Below are positions 22,972-36,951 of a stretch of 36,951 bases of DNA, piece after piece (the first letter of the stretch is position 1; every line of letters starts with the position of its first letter). Source of the DNA: Amanita rubescens. Lineage: Eukaryota > Basidiomycota > Agaricomycetes > Agaricales > Amanitaceae. The position numbers and the translations under genes were made by a program. The DNA is taken from positions 1-36,951 of the forward strand of contig WION01000526.1 of assembly GCA_015039365.1 (NCBI GenBank), given 5' to 3'. The notes below the pieces were generated by a model. That model was not told where the DNA came from and ran no database searches. It saw only the letters and a list, made by a program, of their open reading frames with translations.

Positions 22972-23453
22972 ATGTCAGTTATGTCCTCCCTCCCGACAGA
23001 TCTCTACCAGAACTTGATTCTCAAACTTGTAATTGTACTAGAACTCACTCAGAAGCCAGATGGTGTCGTGACTCCACATGCTAAGCAAGCGCTTCTTCAG
23101 GCAGTGCGTTTTTTTAATGTATTTTTCGGTGCACTGGCGTGATGTCGATCGCGTGTACTAGACAAACGATTATAAAAATGCCATGTTGCAAGCTAGAGAA
23201 CTTGCATCTAATTTACCTGGGGGAGAGCTTGTAATAGAAGAGCAAGAACAAATTGTTCAGATGTTGGAGCAATTGCGAGATCGCAAAAAGTAAGTATCGT
23301 AGCTGACAGTCTATCTTTTGCCTCTCCACTCACCTGTCATATAGAAACCTCCTGGCACGCTTTTCCCAACAACCCCTCATTTCTGTCGTGAAACCAACTG
23401 CGAGCATAAAAATGGAGATCGACTCGACAGCCTCCACTCCAACGGCCGATTAG
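22972..23453 (+). CDS. Mediator subunit 9-like protein
   Basis: Three exons, 22972-23103, 23162-23289 and 23345-23453, give 122 aa from the first ATG, or 119 aa from the second at 22981; introns are 58 and 55 nt. The N-terminal helix (LYQNLILKLVIVLELTQ) is followed by a coiled-coil helix pair: MLQARELASNLPGGELVIEE and EEQEQIVQMLEQLRDRKKNL. The pattern of a helix, PGG, then E-E-Q and a leucine-rich helix ending R-x-R-K-K fits the Med9 (Cse2) family of the Mediator middle module, which bridges activators and RNA polymerase II. The match is by eye and moderate; other short coiled-coil proteins could look alike. Its final exon, ending STASTPTAD, is copied in part twice downstream. Confidence 0.6.
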
Positions 23454-23493
23454 CCGTTAGCGTCCTTTTTTCAAATCTGACGTCGGTTTCGAT

Positions 23494-23556
23494 TCGTTCT
23501 GTTGCGAAATCAACTGCGAGCATAACAATGGAGACTGACTCGTCAGCCTCCGTCAG
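23494..23556 (+). repeat. Copy of the last MED9-like exon in the 5' region of the next gene
   Basis: Shares with 23384-23434 the words AACTGCGAGCATAA and AATGGAGA, then GACTCG and CAGCCTCC, with a few changes. The copy supplies an ATG at 23528 that opens a 68-codon upstream frame overlapping the start of the membrane protein gene at 23646 in another frame. Confidence 0.85.
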
Positions 23557-23645
23557 CCTCTTTCCAAATCATATTTACACTTCTTTCCAATCCATCCCTA
23601 TCTTATCCCTCCCTTCACGCAGGTCGGTTTTTGAAGCTCGTCTTC

Positions 23646-25494
23646 ATGCATTTCGCATCAGCAGCAGGTTTCTTGCACATTCTTTTACTTGTGTCGCCCT
23701 CGCTGGCGAGGGACCACCTAGATGTTTCAATTGAAGAGCCGAGCCCTGGGGCGACGTACAATGTCGGGGACATGGTGAACGTCCAATGGACTTCGGAACA
23801 ACCAGTTGTATCGCCCTCTTTCAGGATATGTCAAGTCGCTGAAAATGTGCGGCGTACATATCGGAGAGCGAACATACGTGATCGCGTACTGGCCCGCCGT
23901 GATGACGATGATGATGACTGTGGGGCGGGCATCTTTCCGGAGGCTGAAAAAACGGGCAACGGGTCCTATCGCGCGAGCTTGTGAGTCAATAAGAACCTAT
24001 GATCTTCTTTCCCATTTAGCTGAACAACGACAAAAGTCAGCTTCCTCAAGATTTGGGAGCACAATCTTATTATCTGCGAATGGAGGATGACTTTGGATGG
24101 GTCGCTCGATCACCAACGTTTTCCATCTCCTGTTCGTGTCATATATCTAATGCGCTTCATCCTCGCTCACGATAGCTGTAGCATTGCAAGGGGATAGCAA
24201 CGATGTTAGCGCGGCTGCTAGTTCGGACGCAGCCGCCTCAACAGTAACTCCCTACCACTCCAAGCATGAGGGTACGACGTCCGCCGGAACTCCTAGTCAG
24301 GCGACATTGAACGCAGGTGCTGCAGAACCTATCGCAAGTGCTCAGGCCCAAACCACAGGCAGTTCGGCCGAAATGCCTCTCCCTAGTGCTACAGATGGGC
24401 TATTACAAGGAAATTCTACGGTCAGGTATACCCAAAAAGGCCCCGTATTCGTCGATTCTAGCAATCTCCTGTCTTCCGGCCGCCCCACTCCCGTGGCGGC
24501 ATACGCAATACCTCTTGCAGCTGCAGCCACAGCTTTGCTCATCGCAGGAGGTCTAGCAATCCGACACCGGGGCGCTCTCCGCAAGGAAAGGGACAAAGAA
24601 AGAAAGGCAATCCGATCGTTTGAAAAACTGAGCAGGTCAAGTACGATCTCTTCGCAACCCGCCTGCGGTGCTGGAGATGCCAGCTCGACGGCTCCTCAAC
24701 TACCGCAGCCGATACAGTCGCAGCCAATACCTTTGTTCATGCCCATATCACTCCCTTTATCTTCATCCTCGAGCATGCCACAAACTTCTCTGTCTAGGGG
24801 ATACCCAGCAGCATGCGAGCCCCGCCAAATCACAAGAAATGCATATGCCTATCAGAGCCCCGTCCGCGTAGACCGCTCGGTCTCAGGTAGGCCTTACAGT
24901 CAGTCTATATCCAATTATACCAGCTCCTCCACCCCAATCACCCCAAACCGGTCTGTCAGGATCAGAAACCTATCCACGGCATCAACGTGCTTCTCGCCCT
25001 CTTCCAGCGCCAACGAGTTGGGAATCGCACGAGGGATCCGAGATAGCTCCTCATGTTCAGCTCCATACTTGCCTCCGCTTTCGTTTTCAAACGGTTCGAG
25101 CCGGGGATTGTTCGCATCTCATCTGCCGCGAACAACTTCGTCGTGTACTCTGGCTAAAGAACCATCGGTCGTAACGAACGAGTGTATGACCTCAGAAGTC
25201 CTGGAAGACTATTTCCTTCCGCCGCATCTGGATTCCGAATCCCAAGCACCGTTAGACCCCACTCGACCACGCTATGCTAATTACCCTCCTCCGCTTCCTC
25301 TTAGTTTGATCTCTGCACCGCAAAGGTTGTACGTTCGGAATGAGGCACCATCCAGTGTCCCTCTTATGTCGCCGGGCAGGAATGGACACCCCGCAGATTA
25401 TTCTTCGCAGATGGGCACTGCTGGTCCTTACCAGGGAGGACAAACGGACGTTTACGCAGCTGTAGCTTCTTTATTGGACAGATCATGCCCGTAA
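23646..25494 (+). CDS. Type I membrane protein with Kre9/Knh1-like ectodomain
   Basis: Exons 23646-23980, 24037-24131 and 24176-25494 give 582 aa. The ATG at 23646 starts a signal peptide (MHFASAAGFLHILLLVSPSL). Residues 25-143 match the pattern of the Kre9/Knh1-like N-terminal domain of fungal surface proteins: SIEEPSPGATYNVGDMVNV, VQWTS, then NGSYRASF, SYYLRMEDD and SPTFSIS at the end; it contains an odd DDDDDD run. A Ser/Thr/Ala-rich stalk follows, then one membrane helix at about 250-272 (AYAIPLAAAATALLIAGGLA) and a basic stop-transfer stretch RKERDKERK. The remaining 300 residues are a Ser/Pro-rich cytosolic tail with no known domain. The acceptor at 24036 was chosen over an earlier AG because only it keeps the frame, and a CTGAAC branch-like site precedes it. 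A surface sensor or cell-wall role is inference. Confidence 0.8.
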
Positions 25495-25500
25495 TGCTCT

Positions 25501-25815
25501 GTGACAGTCTTCGTAATTAGGCACACCAGTAAATTAAATGTCATATCAAGCTCAATGGTGTGATGTAGTTCTACAAGGAAGTTAGCATGATGTTTAAACG
25601 ACGGCAAAGCAACGACATGAGTCAACGTGCTTCCCGCCCTCTCCCAGCACCAAAGAGTTGCGGAGGATCCGAGGTAGCTCCTCATGTTCAGCTCTGTACT
25701 TGCCTTCGCTTTCGTTTTCAAACGGTTCGAGCCGGGGATTGTCACGGTTCACATCTTATCTGACTTTGTCATGTATCATGAGTAAAAAACCATCGATTGT
25801 ATTGAGCGGGTGTAC
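25501..25815 (+). repeat. Source and direct copy of Kre9-like gene 3' sequences
   Basis: 25501-25611 is the 3' UTR, starting GTGACAGTCTTCGTAATTAG; it has a second copy at 26839-26943. 25620-25815 is a direct copy of coding sequence at about 24981-25190 of the same gene (shared words GCTCCTCATGTTCAGCTC, TCGTTTTCAAACGGTTCG). The coding copy has indels and no open frame, so it is a relic. Confidence 0.88.
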
Positions 25816-26003
25816 AAGTATGTTTAATTTGTGAGATCTGCATTTTCTATACTCGTGATCGTCTATCTTGGTGTTGCAGGGACCTTGCAGCCTGTTTAAT
25901 GGTTTCTATTGGACCAAGTCTATATTCCCTTATCTCCAAATGGGTGATGAATATTCAGGAAGGTGTTCGTCGCCATGCAAGAGAATATGAATCGTGGACC
26001 ATC

Positions 26004-26531
26004 TCAAGTCCAGCTATCCTTGCTAGCTGTTCCTGGACTCGGTCTAACACCGCCCACAACAGGATCGGATATAATGCAGATACTTCCTGTTAGTATATAA
26101 GTTTGAACTCCACGCGTGGTCCGCACCTGTGTGGTGGTGGCCCACATCTGCAGGGCCTCGACCCGCCCGACAATTTCTCCGAGGTGATCCCACATCTGCT
26201 CGTTAGCGGCGATGCCCTCCTTTGTCGCCCGAGTCCAGTCGTCGCGCTCCTGGTCCAATGCAGCAATGCGATTTTGTCTCAGCTCCTTTATTGCTCGAAT
26301 CCGGTCGTCGCGCTCCTGGTCCCATGCAGCAATACGATTTTGTCTCAGCTCGTTTATTGCTCGAGTCCAGTCGTCGCGCTCCTGTCTCAACTCTTTTATT
26401 GCCTGAGTTCGGTCGTTTATTGCGTCAAGTATTTCATTCAATTTTTCTTCCAGATCTACGTTATTCTTTGATAGGTCAGCAGCCGTACTGGGTGTCGCAC
26501 CACTCGGCATTTCGAAGATACAATTGAACAT
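26004..26531 (-). CDS. Coiled-coil repeat protein, unrecognised
   Basis: An uninterrupted 175-aa frame from ATG at 26531 to the stop at 26004. Residues 28-110 are a long charged helix made of near-identical 22-residue units, such as QERDDWTRAINELRQNRIAA and QERDDRIRAIKELRQNRIAA, preceded by NEILDAINDRTQAIKELR. This is a coiled coil of 22-residue period. After about residue 135 the sequence becomes non-helical and could be read-through of an intron, because GTGCGG and CTAACAG flank 40 bases near 26090-26130. No family recognised. It lies in a stretch rich in duplicated fragments, so it might not be a working gene. Confidence 0.45.
   Translation of the reverse strand: MFNCIFEMPSGATPSTAADLSKNNVDLEEKLNEILDAINDRTQAIKELRQERDDWTRAINELRQNRIAAWDQERDDRIRAIKELRQNRIAALDQERDDWTRATKEGIAANEQMWDHLGEIVGRVEALQMWATTTQVRTTRGVQTYILTGSICIISDPVVGGVRPSPGTASKDSWT
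26222..26420. repeat. 66-bp tandem repeat
   Basis: Units starting GTCGTCGCGCTCCTG begin at 26238, 26304 and 26370, exactly 66 bases apart, with flanking partial units. They encode the 22-residue coiled-coil units of the minus-strand ORF. Confidence 0.9.
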
Positions 26532-26764
26532 ACCATGGTAGTTGTTGCGTTATCTCCATTGCCGTTGGAGTGTACTGAAGGACTCGGGAAACTCCAAGCA
26601 AAAAATGCTTGGACATAGTTCCACATGACGAGCAGCAGAGCTGAGAGCATGCACGTATAACTTGTAACGTGAAGTAGGTTCCACTTGAGTGCTAGTGAAC
26701 GTCTGAGATCTGAGTTATGGAGTCCGAGGAACCGTAACGCGTAACGTGGGGCAACACAACGTCC
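26532..26764. other. Non-coding stretch upstream of the coiled-coil ORF
   Basis: No gene supported. The minus strand has a GTATGT directly before the ORF start that could be a splice donor, but the resulting join is out of frame. Confidence 0.4.
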
Positions 26765-26943
26765 TGCACACTTCTCAACAGCCCCTCGTGAAACCGCCGT
26801 AAAAATGGAGACCGGCTCGACAGCAATTTACTATTTCAGGGACAGTCTTCGCAATTAGGCACACTAGTAAACCAAATGTCACATCTAGCTCAATAGTAAT
26901 GTAATGTAGTTCTACAAGGTTGGCATGATGCTTAAACGACGGC
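26765..26943 (+). repeat. Composite duplication: MED9-like exon end fused to Kre9-like gene 3' UTR
   Basis: 26765-26823 matches the end of the last MED9-like exon (TCGTGAAACC, AAAAATGGAGA, GGCTCGACAGC), with internal deletions. After 15 bases, 26839-26943 matches the 3' UTR at 25501-25611 (GACAGTCTTCGCAATTAGGC, GTAGTTCTACAAGG, TTAAACGACGG). The two pieces keep the order they have in the source, but the whole gene between them is missing. Confidence 0.85.
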
Positions 26944-27004
26944 TAGATGTAGTGCATGAAACAATACGAGATAGCAAATAGAGAACGATAACCCCCGAAG
27001 GCCT

Positions 27005-33642
<6,638 letters not shown>

Positions 33643-34135
33643 ATTTGATTATAGAAGTGAGTCGGACGCGAGTCAAAAAGACCGTAGGAGCAGAAAGAAA
33701 GGCGGTAGAAATGCTCTTGGAAGGCGTGTTTGGTTTTTGGTGAGGTTTGAAGTACTTTTTTGTGGATTTGAGTGTTTTTTGAGAAGAATTAAGGGGAGAA
33801 ACAGAGAAAGAAACAGAAGTTGAATTAAACGGTGGAATTAAGCGACCTAAGCTGGAGCGGGTGGTGCAAACAAGGGTGGTGGACTTGCTGGATAAGAAAG
33901 CCTCGGATATTTGATGCCGTGGATGGGATGCGGCTGTCGAAATAAACGATGGCGTGGTGGTTGAGGTACAACCAACGACGTTTGTGGATTTCCGACTCCG
34001 CCGCAACTCTTGTCGGTCCCGCGTCACATCCTGCGTGACTCGGCTCGACTACAATACACCCCTTACGCCCGGTCATTGGCAACCGTCTAGCGGTCTCTAG
34101 TTCCACTGCGCTTCTCCTACTGCCCAACCACGGGC
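33643..34135 (-). promoter_or_regulatory. RPB1 upstream region
   Basis: Just before the RPB1 ATG the minus strand is pyrimidine-rich for about 170 bases (CT and T runs in the complement of 33680-33830), a form common for strong constitutive fungal promoters. No TATA box is evident. Further upstream no gene is supported. Confidence 0.45.
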
Positions 34136-34800
34136 ACGCCTGACCTGGCAGTCATTACGCTAATGGTATTCCTGCTCGACCTATTGCGTGGACCCCTCAA
34201 ACCTATTCTTTGCACTCCCTCCGCGGCAGGCATCACAAGTGTCATTAATGAGCGTTGAAGCCCTCGGGTACGGGCGTCGATGGTGGTCGGTCCAGCGATC
34301 AAGGTCTTCCCGAGGAACAGCCGCAGTATCAGGAGCCAATGGTAGTTGAGAAGACACCGACGCCTTTACCTGATTTCCACGTTGATGAGCAAACGATCAG
34401 AGGATAATCTCTTTACTGAAGCATGGACTTGGACCCATATTGGCGGACTTGAAGAGGAGATTCACGGAGCCCGCAGCGGTAAGTCATTACCTTGTCGATT
34501 TGTATGTAAATCGTGATGTTGCGCGCAGGAAGAATATAACTTGGACTATCTCTACCCTAATGGTATCGATACCCCTGCAAACCCTGTTCCTTAACCCGTC
34601 GCCAATCCGAAGACTCGTAGCCAATGAAGCAGGTGTTCCAGAGCGGGCTACAAATGCGCAAGTCAATGGCAAGGCTTCTGCACCAGCGGTGCCATTACCG
34701 GACCAAGAGGCCGTTCTACTTGAGCGAACCGGCCCAGCTTCAGCTCCAACCAACCCAAGTGACCCGGATCCTTGTCCCACCTACTAGCGCTCTCCTGATC
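34136..34800 (+). pseudogene. Coding-like debris, possible decayed gene
   Basis: Several plus-strand stretches read like protein but in different frames broken by stops: SHYANGIPARPIAWTPQTYS (34152 onward), EEQPQYQEPMVVEKTPTPLP (about 34311), then a TAA, LADLKRRFTEPAA up to a GTAAGT at 34481, and, after GCGCAG, EEYNLDYLYPNGIDTPANPV followed by stop. A further frame ends NPSDPDPCPTY at 34787. The splice-like signals suggest a former multi-exon gene. I do not recognise it, and the frame breaks argue that it is not functional as it stands. Confidence 0.3.
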
Positions 34801-34989
34801 CATTCGGTTCCTCAATCGCCTGTGATAGGGCCCGCCGGCGGTAGGCGATGAGCGCAAAATCAGTCCCAAGCTTCTCCCCTAGCACCTTCCAGCGCTGCGC
34901 TGGAGCCCATCCAATCTGCTTGATTGCTTTAGCCCCCCAACTTCACGCCAATCGCACAAGACTCCGTCTCCTGCATCCCCTTGTCCATT

Positions 34990-35640
34990 GCCAGATCCCC
35001 CCAATTTGTTGGTGCTGGGAGAGGGTGAGAAGCACGTTGATGAAGTGGATAGGTTTCTGATATTGTCAGACCGGTCTGGGGTTGTTTGGGGTGGAGGGGC
35101 GGGTATAATTGGATATAGACTGACTGTAAGGCCACCAAGCAGTCTACGTGGATGGGGCTCTTTCTGATAGGCATATGTATTTCTTATGATTTGACGGGGC
35201 TTGCATGCTGCTGGGTATCCTCCAGAAAAAGAAGTTTGTGGCTCGAGGATCAAGATAAAGGGAGTGACATGGGCATGAACAAAGGTATTGGCTGTGGTAG
35301 TTGAGGAGCCATCAAGCTGGCATCTCCAGTGGGTTGCGAAGAGATTGTTCTTGACCTGCTTAGTTTTTCAAACAATCAGATTGCTTTTCTTTCTTTATCT
35401 CTTTCCTTGTGGAGGGTGTCCTGGTGTTGAATTGCTAGATCTCCTGCAATGAGCAAAGCTGCAGCTGCAGTTGCAAGAGGTATTACAATTGCTGCCACAG
35501 GAGTGGGGTGGTTGGAAGACATGAGATTGCTAGTGTTGCTGTGGCCAGCTTTGTCATAAGAATCAATGAATAGGGGGCCCTTTAGGATAGCCCTTCAGGA
35601 GAGGCATTTTTGGCTGAACTGCTTGTGGTTTGTGTTATGA
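34990..35640 (-). pseudogene. Inverted, CpG-decayed partial copy of the Kre9-like membrane protein gene
   Basis: Read on the minus strand, this follows the plus-strand coding sequence at about 24350-25015: from the end of the stalk through the membrane helix and into the tail. Matching peptides include GGYPAACKPRQIIRNTYAYQ (source RGYPAACEPRQITRNAYAYQ) and NLSTSSTCFSPSPSTNKL (source NLSTASTCFSPSSSANEL). The copy has a TGA in the KERKAI-x-SF stretch, several indels and no signal peptide or ectodomain. Most CpG sites of the source are TpG or CpA here, for example AATCCGACACCGGGGCG against AATTCAACACCAGGACA. Confidence 0.92.
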
Positions 35641-36951
35641 ACTCATTTATCTCAACCTAAGTTGCAATAGTGACTCTAGTCATGATTACAAGTCTAAGTC
35701 AAACAATGATTGAGTTTACAAGTTGGAAACTAAGTCAAGGTGTTAACTTAGTATCTGAGGACAATTGTGGTTGAATGAGTAAGCAAGTAAACTGTAAGAT
35801 TGAACAGCTAAGTCAAACATAGGGTTTGACTGTAAGGATGGTGATCCTAATTTGGATGGAGCCCAGGAACTAAGCTGCAGACGGGAAAGGATGGAGTATA
35901 ATGGAGTCTGGGACGTAGTGGAGAAAGGCTAGGCTTCAGCGTGCAAGCTGCGCCATGCTAACGTGTGTCTTGCCTAAACTTCTGGAGAACACTCTGGAGT
36001 CTGGGATGGAGTCCAGAGGGCAAGCGGTCTGGATAGAGTCATAGACGATGAAAAACAGGGAGTCAATGCGAGTTGGGGCACAATCCAAGTTGATATTCGG
36101 ACTACTGTATGAGTACTTGAAGTGAGGCCTTATACATATATGTAGTCCGACAAGGGAAGCTATGGCCGTGTTCTGATGGGAACTAGTTAAGCAAGGGAAC
36201 TATGGAGATATGGAACAGAAAGTGGAGTAGAGCATATGGTATGAAGGGATAATGATATCCATGATGCCTGAGATGAAACAAGAGGTGAAACAAGTATGGA
36301 AAATATGTAGAAAGGAACTTAGTGAATGTCAGGGAAAGTATGGAGTCCATGCCACATGGAGTTGTGATGGAGTTGTGATGGAGTTGTGATGGAGTTGTGA
36401 TGGAGTTGTGATGGAGTTTTGGCATAGGCTTGAATCTTGATATGAGATGCAACATGAGTGTAAAATGGTCATGGGTATAGTCGGGAGTCCATCGGGGTCC
36501 AAGGTCACAGAGTTTGGGTGGAGTCCGGAACAGGATATGACATTGACTCTACAAATACAGGCCTTTACTGTATATACAAGTTAGGACAAAGGCATGGCTA
36601 ATGAAGCAACAAAGGAAAGAGCATAATTAGAATAAGGTAAAAAGTAAGTAGAATAATGCATATAGGACAAGGAGATGGTATTGATAAAGAAGTGAGCTTG
36701 TCCATACTGAAATCAAGCATAAGGGGTATGACAAAGGTAGGCATAAAGGAAAATTAACATGTCCAACTAATCATGTATGCATAATGCAGGACTCCAGTCC
36801 ATACTGTGTTGTAACAGTTTTGGCCTGAGCACTGAGCTGTTGCAAGCTGCCCACTCCACCCTCTATTTCCCTTGGTCTACCACACAGCTTCTGCTTTTTT
36901 CCCAACATGCCACATCCATGTGCACATTCTCACACACAACATGCACCTGAT
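35641..36951. other. CpG-poor terminal region, repeat-like
   Basis: No gene seen. CpG is nearly absent over long stretches (none in 36181-36480), while genic parts of the window carry many per hundred bases. Recurrent words such as GGAGTCTGGGA and GGAGTCC occur throughout. This looks like methylated, decayed repeat or transposon DNA, but no terminal repeats or transposase remnants can be named. Confidence 0.55.
36356..36418 (+). repeat. 11-bp tandem repeat
   Basis: TGGAGTTGTGA is repeated five times head to tail, with a partial sixth unit. On the minus strand it gives the repeated HHNSITTPSQL-type frame that makes a spurious ORF at 36183-36455. Confidence 0.95.

Noticed and set aside
25097..25117. 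Possible tRNA B-box (GGTTCGAGCC)
   Set aside because: It lies inside the coding sequence of the membrane protein, and no A-box or cloverleaf can be drawn.
36183..36455. 90-codon ORF with repeated HHNSITTPSQL-type units
   Set aside because: Produced by the 11-bp tandem repeat in CpG-poor DNA; no other coding sign.

Overview
This window is nuclear DNA from a filamentous basidiomycete, most likely an agaricomycete. Coding sequence is broken every few hundred bases by GT-AG introns, mostly 44-67 nt. The short peptide at the left edge has the form of a basidiomycete lipopeptide mating pheromone precursor (Met-Asp-Thr-Phe start, Cys-Val-Ile-Ala end). The gene content (retromer, ESCRT ATPase, Mediator, RPB1, eL19) is ordinary eukaryotic. 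I saw no tRNA, rRNA, CRISPR array or intact transposon. All exon boundaries are my own reading of splice sites and frame continuity, not transcript data. Sum-of-exon lengths close in frame for every spliced model given.

Layout. 0-2.4 kb: pheromone precursor (-), then a repeat-rich stretch with a ~30-bp minisatellite. 2.5-8.4 kb: VPS35 (+) and VPS4 (-), convergent, both endosomal sorting genes. 8.4-10.4 kb: a duplicated copy of the VPS4 5' flank beside an unknown ORF. 10.5-13.8 kb: a 155-aa Tudor/SH3-barrel-like protein (+) and a Hal4/Sat4-type kinase (-). 14.3-17.7 kb: ribosomal protein eL19 (+), an unrecognised 79-aa protein (-), a single-pass membrane protein with a PPPY motif (-) and a Mn-type superoxide dismutase without presequence (-). 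18.2-22.9 kb: three tandem minus-strand genes: MYST histone acetyltransferase, glycinamide ribonucleotide formyltransferase (ADE8) and a kinase C-lobe-only protein whose start codon lies 7 bases after the ADE8 stop. 23-25.5 kb: a MED9-like gene and a Kre9-like-ectodomain membrane protein (+). 25.5-27 kb: fragments duplicated from those two genes plus a coiled-coil ORF. 27.0-33.6 kb: RPB1 (-), 15 or 16 exons including micro-exons in the CTD. 33.6-36.95 kb: RPB1 upstream region, coding-like debris, an inverted CpG-decayed copy of the Kre9-like gene, and a CpG-poor repeat-like end.

How genes relate. VPS35 (cargo retrieval from endosomes), VPS4 (ESCRT-III disassembly) and the PPPY membrane protein (a plausible Rsp5-type ubiquitin ligase adaptor) could act in one endosomal sorting route, although linkage may be coincidental. 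RPB1, MED9, the MYST enzyme and the Tudor-like protein belong to transcription and chromatin. The strongest unusual items are the pheromone precursor, the ADE8/pseudokinase junction, the micro-exon structure of the RPB1 CTD, and a set of segmental duplications of which only the inverted one shows CpG decay.
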